Below are positions 41,753 through 51,374 of a stretch of DNA of 64,000 bases, piece by piece. The stretch comes from Silicimonas sp. (GTDB taxonomy: Bacteria > Pseudomonadota > Alphaproteobacteria > Rhodobacterales > Rhodobacteraceae). The stretch covers positions 59,508-123,507 of the forward strand of contig JAJDZT010000050.1 of the NCBI GenBank assembly GCA_022824525.1, read 5' to 3'. Positions within the stretch are counted from its first letter, which is position 1. Every line of letters begins with the position of its first letter. The notes under the pieces were generated by a model. That model did no database searches, had not been told where the DNA came from, and saw only the letters and a program-made list of their open reading frames with translations. The translations under genes were made by a program, and so were the position numbers.

Positions 41753-42769
41753 TCAGTTGGTCATTTTCGCGTCTTTGAGCGCCTGCTGCGTCAGGTCGTA
41801 AAGCTCCTGACCCGGCAACCCTTGCGCTTCCATATCCGCAATCCACTGGGCGCGGATCGGATCGGCAGCCTTGGCGCGGAACGCGTCAAGCTCGGCTTCA
41901 GGGATCTCGACCTTGGTCACGCCCTTTTCTTCCAGAACCGAATCCCACTGCTGCAGAAGCTCGCCATAGTTCGCCAGATAGTGGTCGAGCGCTTCCGGGA
42001 TCGAGCTATCCAGCGCTTCACGCTCGGCGTCCGACAGGCTCTCATAGGCGTCGATATTTACCACGACCGGGCAGTTCACCGTGCCGGGGTTCAGGTTCGC
42101 CGTCCACCAGTCCGCCTGGTTGATCGTGCCGAAGGACAGGTGCGCGTGCTGCGCAAAGGCCACCGTATCGACCACACCCGATTCCATCGCCTGATAAGCT
42201 TCCGTTGCCGTCACCGAAGTCGGAACCGCGCCAACGCTTTCAAACGCCTTGCCAAGACCTCCGGTTGCACGAACGCGCATGCCTTCGAACTCGGACAGCG
42301 CGTCGCGCGGCTCACCGGTACCGACAATGTTGTACTGCGGCATCGGCGACGTCATGAGCAGCCTCGCATTCCACTGCGCCATTTCCTCGGTCGCTGCCGG
42401 GTGACCATATACGGCCATGGACACGGCAACTTCTTCCTCAAGGGTCGAAACGCCAAGGAAAGGCAGTTCCAGAACGGTGATCACGCGGTTCTTGTCCGGG
42501 TGATAGCCCGCACAGAACTGCGCCATTTCAAACGCGCCGATTGAGATACCGTCGAGGTTCTCCCGGTTCTTCGACAGACCACCGTACGAGATGTTCATGG
42601 TGAACTCGCCACCGGTCTTCTCCGACACCAGTTCAGCCAGTTTCTCAACGTGCTCGGTAAACGCACGGCGCTTGCCCCAGAGCGAAACGTTCCACTCGGT
42701 TGCCATGGCTTCGCTGCCAAATGCGACGATGACGGCCGCAATCGCGGTCCGGCTCAGATATTTGTTCAT
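41753..42769 (-). CDS. dctP: TRAP transporter solute-binding protein (DctP/TAXI-like)
   Basis: Signal peptide; FEGMRVRATGGLGKAFESVGAVPTSVTATEAYQAMESGVVDTVAFA DctP signature. Confidence 0.94.
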   Translation of the reverse strand: MNKYLSRTAIAAVIVAFGSEAMATEWNVSLWGKRRAFTEHVEKLAELVSEKTGGEFTMNISYGGLSKNRENLDGISIGAFEMAQFCAGYHPDKNRVITVLELPFLGVSTLEEEVAVSMAVYGHPAATEEMAQWNARLLMTSPMPQYNIVGTGEPRDALSEFEGMRVRATGGLGKAFESVGAVPTSVTATEAYQAMESGVVDTVAFAQHAHLSFGTINQADWWTANLNPGTVNCPVVVNIDAYESLSDAEREALDSSIPEALDHYLANYGELLQQWDSVLEEKGVTKVEIPEAELDAFRAKAADPIRAQWIADMEAQGLPGQELYDLTQQALKDAKMTN

Positions 42770-42869
42770 GATGTACCTCCCAGTTACATCGCTTGGATGA
42801 TGGTGCGAATATTACTGAAGTCGAGACTATGCGCCATGAGAGAAAATGCGTGACCTCGCAGGGACGGCA

Positions 42870-42883
42870 TGCGGAAATCCGCA
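42870..42883. promoter_or_regulatory. candidate enhancer/activator dyad TGCGGAAATCCGCA upstream of dctP
   Basis: Perfect 6-2-6 inverted repeat about 100 bp upstream of the dctP start; dctP and the response regulator gene are collinear. Confidence 0.45.
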
Positions 42884-42896
42884 GAGCACGCCCGGA

Positions 42897-44234
42897 TTAC
42901 AGAAAATCGTCCTTTTCGAGCCCCAGCTTGACGATCTTTTCGTTCAAGGTGCGCCGTCCGATTCCCAGCGCCTCTGCGGTGGCGTCCATCCGGCCCTGAT
43001 GCGCCTGAATCGCCTTGCCGATCAGCTCTCGTTCGAACGCTGCCACCGCTTCACGCAACGTGTCCGGCACATCCTCCCCCACATCGTCCCGCCGGATCGC
43101 TGCCGCCATCGAACCGCCGCCCCGCCGTGCGCCAAGCACACGGCGTTCACACGCGTTCCGGAGCTCCCGCACATTGCCGGGCCAGTCATGGGCCAAAAGC
43201 GCTGCGATGTCGTCCGACGACAAATCCGGCACGGTCACTTCGTAAAGACGGGCGTAATTCTCCAGGAAATGCGCGGCCAACAGCCCGATGTCGTCCTTTC
43301 GCTTCCGCAACGGCGGCATCGACAACGTGACGGTATCGATCCGGAACAGCAGATCCTCCCGCAACCGGCCCACCCGAACCGCCTCCTCAACGTCCTCATT
43401 CGTGGCAGAAAGGACCCGAAGCTGAACCGGCACCGGTCTGTCCGCTCCAACCGGCAAAACCTCCATGGTCTCCAGAACCCGCAAGAGCTTGGCCTGCACT
43501 TCCAGAGGACAAGAACAAATCTCATCAAGGAAGAGCGTGCCGCCGGAGACCGCGCGCAACCGGCCTTCTGACCCGCCTGCCACACCGAACATCTCGGCCT
43601 CGAAGGTCTCGACCGACAGGGCCGCACAGTTCAAAGCCAGAAACGGCGCGTCCGGGGTGCGCCCTAGATCATGAAGCGCACGCGCCACAAGTTCCTTGCC
43701 GGTCCCGGTTTCGCCCCGGATGAGCACGGGGGCCGGAACATCGGCCAGATCGAGGATGTCCTGCCGCAAACGTCCGATCTGCTCCGTTCCGCCCAGTAAG
43801 ACCCGGTCCATGCCGGAGAGACTGTAAAGGCGCGCCCGCAATCGCGCGTTGTCGCCCCGCATCCGCGCCTGATCCGCCGCATGGCTCAGAATGGTCAAAA
43901 GGCGTCGCGGCTCATAAGGCTTCTCGACGAAACTGTAAGCCCCGTCCTGCATAGCCTGCACCGCCATCGGGATATCGCCATGGGCCGAGATCAGAACCAG
44001 GGGAGGCGCATCGGCGCCAAGACTCGCCAAAAGCTCCAGCCCGGACATGCCCGGCATGCGCACATCGGACAAAATGACGTCCGGAGCGGCCTCCGCAATC
44101 TCGGCTTGCGCATGCGACGCGCGGGAAATGGCCTTGGCCTCCCACCCGGCGGCTTCCAGAAGCTCAAGCAGGGACTGCCGCATGGACGCATCATCATCCA
44201 CGATCAGAATACTATTGGGTCGCGCCTGGCTCAT
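42897..44234 (-). CDS. DctD-type response regulator with AAA+ domain; GAFTGA loop absent
   Basis: Receiver domain ILIVDDDASMRQSLLELLEAAGWEAKAI; AAA+ RGETGTGKELVARALHDLG and SGGTLFLDEI; Fis-type HTH MDATAEALGIGRRTLNEKIVKLGL. Confidence 0.95.
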   Translation of the reverse strand: MSQARPNSILIVDDDASMRQSLLELLEAAGWEAKAISRASHAQAEIAEAAPDVILSDVRMPGMSGLELLASLGADAPPLVLISAHGDIPMAVQAMQDGAYSFVEKPYEPRRLLTILSHAADQARMRGDNARLRARLYSLSGMDRVLLGGTEQIGRLRQDILDLADVPAPVLIRGETGTGKELVARALHDLGRTPDAPFLALNCAALSVETFEAEMFGVAGGSEGRLRAVSGGTLFLDEICSCPLEVQAKLLRVLETMEVLPVGADRPVPVQLRVLSATNEDVEEAVRVGRLREDLLFRIDTVTLSMPPLRKRKDDIGLLAAHFLENYARLYEVTVPDLSSDDIAALLAHDWPGNVRELRNACERRVLGARRGGGSMAAAIRRDDVGEDVPDTLREAVAAFERELIGKAIQAHQGRMDATAEALGIGRRTLNEKIVKLGLEKDDFL

Positions 44235-45973
44235 GCTGCCTCCGTGACATCGTCGGCATCCGGCATCGGGAAGCGGACAGTGAAGACTGCGCCCCCGCCT
44301 TCGGCATTTTCCGCTTTCATCTCGCCGCCGTGGTCGCTCACGATCCCCGCGGCAATTGCAAGGCCAAGCCCCATACCGCGCCCGCTTTCACGCGTGGTCA
44401 CGAAAGGCTCCTGCAACTCTGCAAGCGTCGCGGCACCAAGCCCGTGCCCGTTGTCGCGCACTTCGAACCAGCACGCATCCTCGCCCGAAGCTACTCTGAC
44501 CGATATCTCCGCCGCACTCTGATCCTCTGCAGCGTCGAGGCCATTGCGAATAAGGTTCGTCATCACCTGTTCAAGCCGCAACCGGCTTCCCCGGATCACC
44601 ACCGGCGCGTCCGGTAGAGCCACGTGGATCACCGCACCCGCCGCTTCGCGATTGGGTTCGACAAGCGCCAAGGCAGCCTGCATGGCATCGCGCAAATCCA
44701 CATCGTCGAACGCCTCACGCTCGGAGCGCGCAAAGAACTTGAGCTGCCGCGTCGTCGCTTCCATCCGATCGACCAAACTCCCGATCCGACCGATCAGCCC
44801 CCCCTTCTCGCCCGCGTTCAACTCCGCGGCTGTCAGATGGTTCTTCATCGCGGCAATCGGCTGCCCCAGTTCATGCGTCACCGACGCTGCAAGCTGTCCA
44901 AGTGCAGCCAGGCGGCTCGCACGCTCCAATTCAACCTGCGTTCGCTTCAAACGTCGCTCCGCGGTTCGGCGATCCTCGATCTCGACCGCAAGCCGCTCGT
45001 TGGCACGCCTCAGTTCCGCTTCTTCCCGCTCCGACCGCGCCAGCGCAGCCCCGACACGCCGCCCGCGCTGCACCTGCAGAACGATCAAGGCCAGCGCCGC
45101 CAACCCGACCACGAAAGCCGCCGCAAGGATGCTCCGCGTCAGCGCCGGGTCGTAACTTGCAAAGTAATGCAGCACCCATCCGTGCGGCAGGTCTGCTGAA
45201 GTCAGATGGATGCGCTCCACCCCTCCGATGCGCGCCGTCCCGTCGGTTTCGAACGAGGCGTCGAGCGGGGCCAGCGTCTGCCCGGTGAATTGCCGCGCCA
45301 GTTCAATCGCCTCGCGTTGCACCGCCGACAAGGGATAAAGCGACCGATACCGCCAATCCGGCTCGGACGCCAACAGCACGACACCATCCGCATTCGCGAG
45401 AAGCACCTGCTCACCGGAGGTCCGCCAGCTCTCCTCCAGAACGGAGAGATCGATCTTGATCGCAATGACACCCGCGATGTCGCCATCCGCACGCCGCACC
45501 GGGTCGGCGATGAAATACCCGGGCAGCCCCGTCGTGGCCCCGATGGCATAGAAACGCCCCGTTCGCCCGTCCCGCGCTTCGAGGAAATAGGGACGGAACC
45601 CGTAAGACTGTCCGAGAAAGCTTCCCGGTTGCCCATGGTTCGATGCGGCAATCGTCAGCCCCGTCTCATCCATCAGGTAAATCGCATCCAGTCCGGCCTG
45701 CCCGGCAAATTCCGCCAGCCGCGCGTTCAGAGGCGCAACCGCCCCGCCCTCTGCCGCCTCTACGACGAACGGATCGAGCGACAGCACGTAAGTCAGATGC
45801 GCGAACCGCTCCAGTTCAGCCGCCACAATGCTCTGGTAGAGCGAAAGTCGGCCCTCCGCCTTCCCACGCTCCTCCGACCCGAAATACCGGAATGCGCCCG
45901 CGAACGCCGCCAGCGCGAGCACGGCAGTTAGAAGGAGCGGCAAGAGAAACGACCGGGACTGCATGGTCGACAT
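44231..45973 (-). CDS. DctB/DctS-type sensor histidine kinase
   Basis: Cache-like periplasmic region; ASVTHELGQPIAAMKNHLTAAELN H-box; DNGHGLGAATLAELQEPFVTTRESGRGMGLGLAI ATPase motifs; ATGA overlap with the regulator. Confidence 0.95.
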   Translation of the reverse strand: MSTMQSRSFLLPLLLTAVLALAAFAGAFRYFGSEERGKAEGRLSLYQSIVAAELERFAHLTYVLSLDPFVVEAAEGGAVAPLNARLAEFAGQAGLDAIYLMDETGLTIAASNHGQPGSFLGQSYGFRPYFLEARDGRTGRFYAIGATTGLPGYFIADPVRRADGDIAGVIAIKIDLSVLEESWRTSGEQVLLANADGVVLLASEPDWRYRSLYPLSAVQREAIELARQFTGQTLAPLDASFETDGTARIGGVERIHLTSADLPHGWVLHYFASYDPALTRSILAAAFVVGLAALALIVLQVQRGRRVGAALARSEREEAELRRANERLAVEIEDRRTAERRLKRTQVELERASRLAALGQLAASVTHELGQPIAAMKNHLTAAELNAGEKGGLIGRIGSLVDRMEATTRQLKFFARSEREAFDDVDLRDAMQAALALVEPNREAAGAVIHVALPDAPVVIRGSRLRLEQVMTNLIRNGLDAAEDQSAAEISVRVASGEDACWFEVRDNGHGLGAATLAELQEPFVTTRESGRGMGLGLAIAAGIVSDHGGEMKAENAEGGGAVFTVRFPMPDADDVTEAA

Positions 45974-46076
45974 GACTACGCGCGGATCTTCGGGGAAGTC
46001 GAGAGGTCAGCGCAATTTTCACTGTCGCGGAGCGACCGCCCGAACGGGCCACCACGGCCCGCGCAAGAGCCGTCGA

Positions 46077-46161
46077 TGGTGCGGGTGGAGGGACTTGAAC
46101 CCCCACGCCTTGCGGCGCCAGAACCTAAATCTGGTGCGTCTACCAATTTCGCCACACCCGC
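46077..46161 (-). tRNA. tRNA-Leu (anticodon UAG), CCA encoded
   Basis: Minus strand GCGGGTGTGGCGAAATTGGTAGACGCACCAGATTTAGGTTCTGGCGCCGCAAGGCGTGGGGGTTCAAGTCCCTCCACCCGCACCA; acceptor stem, D, TAG anticodon loop, long variable arm and TpsiC arm recognisable. Confidence 0.97.
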
Positions 46162-46268
46162 GAACCGAGAGGCTCTCTAGCAAAGCTTGGGCTGCATGGC
46201 GAGAGGGAATTCACGCGACCCGCCAAGAACGGGCGTAGGATGGGTTTTCAACCCACCTGCGAGGCGCG

Positions 46269-47687
46269 TCACCGCAACCGAAACCGGTTCCGAAGCCCAA
46301 GCCCGAGGAAAAACAGAAACACATAGCCCAACACCGATTGAACGCCGCCGATGAAATGCACCATGTCGGGCGCTGTGCTCCAAACGTCGCCGAAATGCCG
46401 CCGCCCCAGTCCGAAGAAGCTGAAAAGGTTCGAAAACGAAAACCCAGCCGCGCGCCCAAGGGCATCGCCATGGGCGGCGTTCGACGTCGGAGCAAGAAGC
46501 GTCGCCCAGAAATCGGGTTTGAACACTGTCAGGTAATGGATCGCAGGACCAAGCCAGAGCAGGATCAGAACCAATCCCGGCCGCGCAACGCTGTAGCCAT
46601 ACCGGCTGACCAAACCAAAGGCGCGCACGATAAACCGGCCCAACCAGTCTTCCTTCAGAAGCGCGTCGCAGGCCATCTCCTGTCGGAGAAAAAAGTGTTC
46701 GTTTTCCGGGTTATGGTGCGCCGCCGATATCTGCCTGAGACGGCGATAGGCGTTCTTGTTGGCGGTCGCGTTTGCTCGCGTGGCTTTGGGCCAGTAAGAG
46801 GGGCGCGCAGAGAAGGCCGTATTGTCGTGCATTCTGTTCTGAAAGAACGTTGGCACATGCTTCTCGAAACGCGTCTCCGCAAAATGCGTCCGTCCAAGAA
46901 ATTCAGTGTCGTCGAACTCGACTTCGCGAGAAAACACCGAGCCTGAGAAATCCGCTTCATTGAGAAATCTGGCCTTCCGAAAGGAAGTGCTCCTTTGAAT
47001 CCGGACACCAAAGAACTTGGCCGGTCCACCGAAATAGGTCTGCTGAAACGACACATGAGAGCCGGACGAGCGAAAACTGCTAGGGTTTTCGGCAAGTTCG
47101 ACCCGCTTAAATCCGGCTTCACCCGCAAAGTGTGCATTGGTAAAATAGGTCGCGCCAAGGATCTTCACATCCTTGAAGAAAGCACTTCGCGCAAAATAAG
47201 TGTTTGAAAAAACTGCGCGGCCCGGAAAACCACGTTTCCAGATAAAGTCCTTCTCAAAATAGGTGTTCGAAAAATCCAGCGTTCCGGGCACAGGTATGAC
47301 CGGATCATCCACCCAACGGTCTGCAAGCACCTCTCTGATGCGCTCCCTTTGCTCATCCGTCAACGGCCGATACCAGAAAGGGATCAAGGCCGCTTTCTGG
47401 TCGGCGCGGAACCATTTCTGCCAGTTTCGTTTCGCTTCCTTTGCTGCCTCGGCGTTGATTTTTTTGTCGAGTTCGGAATACGCCCAGCTGTTCCAAATCT
47501 CAGCATTCAAATCGTCGAGTTTTTGGTCGAACCCTCGGTCATCCTCTCCAAACACTGTCGCCAAAATGTAATAAGGGTTCTTCTCCGCCGGGCTCAGTTC
47601 CACACCGTCGTTCCGGACCCAGATCCCGTCCTCGCGTTTCTCGACAATCTCCCCCGGCGGCAAGTCGGGGTCGTGCAATTTCGTCAT
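46269..47687 (-). CDS. pentapeptide repeat-containing membrane protein
   Basis: 472 aa; AVFSNTYFARSAFFKDVKILGATYFTNAHFAGEAGFKRVEL...EADFSGSVFSREVEFDDTEFLGRTHFAETRF repeats followed by C-terminal TM segments. Confidence 0.88.
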   Translation of the reverse strand: MTKLHDPDLPPGEIVEKREDGIWVRNDGVELSPAEKNPYYILATVFGEDDRGFDQKLDDLNAEIWNSWAYSELDKKINAEAAKEAKRNWQKWFRADQKAALIPFWYRPLTDEQRERIREVLADRWVDDPVIPVPGTLDFSNTYFEKDFIWKRGFPGRAVFSNTYFARSAFFKDVKILGATYFTNAHFAGEAGFKRVELAENPSSFRSSGSHVSFQQTYFGGPAKFFGVRIQRSTSFRKARFLNEADFSGSVFSREVEFDDTEFLGRTHFAETRFEKHVPTFFQNRMHDNTAFSARPSYWPKATRANATANKNAYRRLRQISAAHHNPENEHFFLRQEMACDALLKEDWLGRFIVRAFGLVSRYGYSVARPGLVLILLWLGPAIHYLTVFKPDFWATLLAPTSNAAHGDALGRAAGFSFSNLFSFFGLGRRHFGDVWSTAPDMVHFIGGVQSVLGYVFLFFLGLGLRNRFRLR

Positions 47688-47774
47688 GAAAAAAACCTTT
47701 CAGTATTCCTAGAACCCTAGCCGCGTTGCACGCACCCGCCAACACCCGCGCGGCGCGTTAACCGTTCGGGGCAT

Positions 47775-47829
47775 ACCGAAACCCACACCGACGCAATACC
47801 GACGTGGCACCGACGGCGTGCCGACGTCC
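47775..47829. repeat. 11-bp-period ACCGACG repeat upstream of rpiA
   Basis: ACCGACG at 47787, 47798, 47809 and GCCGACG at 47820 (exact 11-nt spacing), plus degenerate ACCGAA at 47775. Confidence 0.7.
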
Positions 47830-47965
47830 CGAAACCCGCAAAACAAGGGCGTTAACCTCTCTGAAGGATGGGTTGCGCGCGGTGAGGGGCGAAATCTGCC
47901 CGCACCCCCTCGCCCTCGCCTCGGAACCTGCCTATAAGGCCCTAATTTCCAGCGGAGCCTGCCCC

Positions 47966-48736
47966 ATGTCCGACGACCTGTCCCCCGCCGAAGCCGCCAA
48001 ATCCGCCGCCGCGCTGAAGGCTTCGGAATACGTGAAAAACGGCATGAAAGTGGGCCTCGGCACCGGCTCCACCGCCGCCTGGCTCGTCAAGCATCTGGGC
48101 GAAAGGAAGCGGACGGAAGGCCTTGATATTGTTGGCGTTCCCACCTCTACCCGCACCGCCGAACAGGCCCGCGAGGAAGGCATCCCGATCACCACTTTGA
48201 ACGAGGCCAAGTGGCTCGACCTGACCATCGACGGGGCCGACGAGTACGACGCCGACCTCGCCCTCATCAAAGGCGGCGGTGGTGCCCTTCTGCAGGAGAA
48301 AATCGTCGCCACAGCCTCGGATCGCATGATCGTGATCGCCGACGAAACCAAGTTCGTCCCCCAACTCGGCGCCTTCCCACTTCCGGTGGAAGTCCTCGGA
48401 TTCGGGATGCACACCACCCAGCTCCTCCTCGAAGAAATGCTGGAAGGTCTTGATGTTACAGGAACAAAAGCGGTTCCACGCATGACGGACGGACAGCTTT
48501 TCGTGACCGACGAAGGCAACCACATTCTGGATCTCCACCTTGGTCGCATCGGCAACCCACGCCAGCTGTCGCTGGTCCTGAACCAGGTTCCCGGCGTCGT
48601 CGAGAACGGGCTTTTCGTCGATATCTGCGATATCTGCATCACGGGACATTCAGATGGGCGCATTGAAGTACGAGACGCGACTTCAGACGATGCCGAGGCG
48701 AGCGAAAGAAACGTTTTTGCGGACCTTGCGGACTGA
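47966..48736 (+). CDS. rpiA: ribose-5-phosphate isomerase A
   Basis: MKVGLGTGSTAAWLVKHLGE, LDLTIDGADEYDADLALIKGGGGALLQEKIVA; start set at MSDDLSPAEAAK. Confidence 0.96.
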   Translation: MSDDLSPAEAAKSAAALKASEYVKNGMKVGLGTGSTAAWLVKHLGERKRTEGLDIVGVPTSTRTAEQAREEGIPITTLNEAKWLDLTIDGADEYDADLALIKGGGGALLQEKIVATASDRMIVIADETKFVPQLGAFPLPVEVLGFGMHTTQLLLEEMLEGLDVTGTKAVPRMTDGQLFVTDEGNHILDLHLGRIGNPRQLSLVLNQVPGVVENGLFVDICDICITGHSDGRIEVRDATSDDAEASERNVFADLAD

Positions 48737-50160
48737 TGGCATTTGACGTCGATCTCTTTGTAATTGGCGGCGGCTCGGGCGGCGTCCGCGCGGCCCGCAC
48801 TGCGGCGGAAACCGGCGCAAAAGTGGCGCTTGCCGAAGAAAGCCGCATGGGAGGCACCTGCGTCATCCGCGGCTGTGTCCCGAAGAAGCTGATGGTCTTC
48901 GCCTCGGAATTCCGCACCACGAGCGCACTGGCGCGGGACTATGGCTGGTCCGCGGAAACCGGTGCGTTCAACTGGCGGAGTTTCCGGACACATCTTCACC
49001 AAGAACTGGACCGGCTCGAGGGCATCTACCGCAGCCTCCTTGAACGGTCCGGCGTGACGATGCACGACACCCGCGCCCGCATCACTGGCCCGAATGAAGT
49101 CTCGCTTGAGACCGGTGAGACGATCAGCGCCGGACACATATTGGTGGCGACCGGTGGGCATCCGGTGCGACCAGATATGCCGAACTCCGCTCTCGGTATG
49201 GTGTCGGACGACATCTTCAACCTCGATGAGTTGCCCGAGAGCATCCTGATCGTGGGCGGTGGCTACATTGCTTGCGAATTTGCCTGTATTCTCAATGGCC
49301 TCGGGGTGAAAGTCACGCAATTCTACCGTGGCGCACAGATACTCCGAGGCTTTGACGAAGAAGCCCGCGGCTTGATTGCCGAGATGATGCGCGAACAAGG
49401 CATCGACCTTCATGTCGGCACCAATATTGTCGACATGTGGCCGGCCGACGCCCCTGGCAGCGCGGAAACAATGAGCGCACCCGCCGGCGAACGGCGCCCG
49501 GATACCGCAACCGAGCCCGGTCCCGTCATCGTCAAGGCAACAAACGGCTCCGAGCAGCGCTTCGAGCGTCTTTTTTTCGCAACCGGTCGGGCCCCGAACT
49601 CGAAAGGCATCGGTCTGGAGGATGTCGGGATCACGATCAACCGACGCGGCGCAATCGAGGTCGACAACTTCAGCCAGACGTCGGTCCCTTCGATCTATGC
49701 TATCGGAGATGTCACGGACCGTATCCAACTGACACCTGTCGCGATCAGAGAAGGCATGGCTTTCACGGAAACCGTCTTCAAGGACAACCCGACCGCGGTC
49801 GATCACGAAAACGTGCCGAGCGCTGTTTTCACGCAGCCTGAACTGGGTACGATCGGTCTGGCCGAAGAAGCCGCGCGCGAACAGGAAGAGATCGAGGTCT
49901 ATTGCACCTCGTTCCGGCCCATGCGGACTGCCTTTGCCGGGCACCCCCATCGGGTGCTCTTCAAATTGATTGTCTCAAAGGCGACGCGCAAGGTTCTGGG
50001 CTGCCATATCGTCGCAGATGCGGCAGGCGAATTGATCCAGATGGTCGGCATTGCGGTCAAAGCTGGACTGACAAAAGAGGACTTCGATCGCACCGTTGCG
50101 GTGCATCCGACCATGTCGGAAGAACTGGTAACCATGCGGGAACCGGTGAGAACCGCTTGA
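48736..50160 (+). CDS. gor: glutathione-disulfide reductase
   Basis: LFVIGGGSGGVRAARTAAETGAKVALAEESRMGGTCVIRGCVPKKLMVFASEF redox CxxxxC and FAD motifs; HPTMSEELVTMR C-terminus. Confidence 0.95.
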   Translation: MAFDVDLFVIGGGSGGVRAARTAAETGAKVALAEESRMGGTCVIRGCVPKKLMVFASEFRTTSALARDYGWSAETGAFNWRSFRTHLHQELDRLEGIYRSLLERSGVTMHDTRARITGPNEVSLETGETISAGHILVATGGHPVRPDMPNSALGMVSDDIFNLDELPESILIVGGGYIACEFACILNGLGVKVTQFYRGAQILRGFDEEARGLIAEMMREQGIDLHVGTNIVDMWPADAPGSAETMSAPAGERRPDTATEPGPVIVKATNGSEQRFERLFFATGRAPNSKGIGLEDVGITINRRGAIEVDNFSQTSVPSIYAIGDVTDRIQLTPVAIREGMAFTETVFKDNPTAVDHENVPSAVFTQPELGTIGLAEEAAREQEEIEVYCTSFRPMRTAFAGHPHRVLFKLIVSKATRKVLGCHIVADAAGELIQMVGIAVKAGLTKEDFDRTVAVHPTMSEELVTMREPVRTA

Positions 50161-50227
50161 AAAGAGGCGCCGGAAGCTACAGTTAGCACGGCAAGACAAG
50201 ACATGAACAACAAGGACGCATTGATCC

Positions 50228-51373
50228 ATGGCCAATAATGGTGGCGGCCCCTGGGGTGGCGGCGGCGGAAATCGCGGCGGCGGAGACGACCGACGTCCGG
50301 GCAGACCCGGACAAGACGGACCGAACATCCCCGAGATCGACGAGATCATGAAGAAAGGTCAGGAGCAGCTTAAGGTGCTCATGGGCGGACGCGGTGGACG
50401 CGGGCCCAACGATGGTGGCGGCGGTGGTGAAGGCCCCAAGATCACCAAGGGAACGCTTGGCATCGGGGCTCTGATCGCCTTGGCGCTTTGGGCGTTCAAC
50501 TCGTTTTACACGGTTCGCCCTGAAGAACAGTCGGTGGAACTTTTCCTGGGCGAGTTTTCCTCGATCGGAAATCCCGGTCTGAACTTTGCACCCTGGCCCG
50601 TGGTGACCTATGAGGTCATCCCGGTGACCCGCGAACAATTCGAAGACATCGGGATCGGGCGCTCAGGTTCGTCCGGCGGTGATGGCCTGATGCTGACGAC
50701 GGATGAAAACATCGTCGACATCGACTTCCAGGTAGTCTGGAACATCAGTAACGCTGCGGACTTCCTGTTCAATCTGCGCGACGGTCCGGAAACGGTTCGT
50801 GCTGTTTCGGAATCGGCCATGCGTGAAATCGTGGCGGGCGCCGAGCTTGCCCCGCTCCTCAACCGCGACCGCGCCGCAACGGCCCAACGTGCCGAGGAAC
50901 TGATCCAGTCCACGCTCGACAGCTATCAGTCCGGCATCAACATCGTTCGCGTTAACCTCAACAAGGCCGACCCGCCGCGGGAAGTCATCGACGCTTTCCG
51001 CGACGTTCAGGCCGCCGAACAGGAACGCGACCGTCTGGAACGTCAGGCCGACGCCTATGCCAACCGGGTGCTCGCCGGCGCCCGCGGTGAAGCGGCACAG
51101 GTGCTTGAACAGGCCGAATCCTACCGTGCTCAAGTGGTCAACGAAGCCCAGGGTGAAGCCAGCCGCTTCACGTCGGTTCTCGGCGAGTACCAACTGGCAC
51201 CGGAAGTGACCCGTCGCCGTCTCTACATCGAGACCTTGGAAAAGGTCCTTGGCGACGTGGACAAGATTATTCTGGACGAAGGTGCCGGTGGCGCTGGCGG
51301 TGGGCAAGGCGTTGTGCCCTACCTGCCGCTGAACGAATTGCGTCGTGGCACCACCGCTCAAGGAGGCAACTGA
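50228..51373 (+). CDS. hflK: FtsH protease activity modulator HflK
   Basis: Gly-rich N-terminus, TM, SPFH domain SFYTVRPEEQSVELFLGEFS...NIVDIDFQVVWNISNAADFLFN. Confidence 0.96.
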   Translation: MANNGGGPWGGGGGNRGGGDDRRPGRPGQDGPNIPEIDEIMKKGQEQLKVLMGGRGGRGPNDGGGGGEGPKITKGTLGIGALIALALWAFNSFYTVRPEEQSVELFLGEFSSIGNPGLNFAPWPVVTYEVIPVTREQFEDIGIGRSGSSGGDGLMLTTDENIVDIDFQVVWNISNAADFLFNLRDGPETVRAVSESAMREIVAGAELAPLLNRDRAATAQRAEELIQSTLDSYQSGINIVRVNLNKADPPREVIDAFRDVQAAEQERDRLERQADAYANRVLAGARGEAAQVLEQAESYRAQVVNEAQGEASRFTSVLGEYQLAPEVTRRRLYIETLEKVLGDVDKIILDEGAGGAGGGQGVVPYLPLNELRRGTTAQGGN

Positions 51374-51374
51374 T

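Noticed and set aside
47932-49950. 672 aa minus-strand ORF
   Set aside because: Antisense to rpiA and gor, both unambiguous; typical high-GC shadow ORF.
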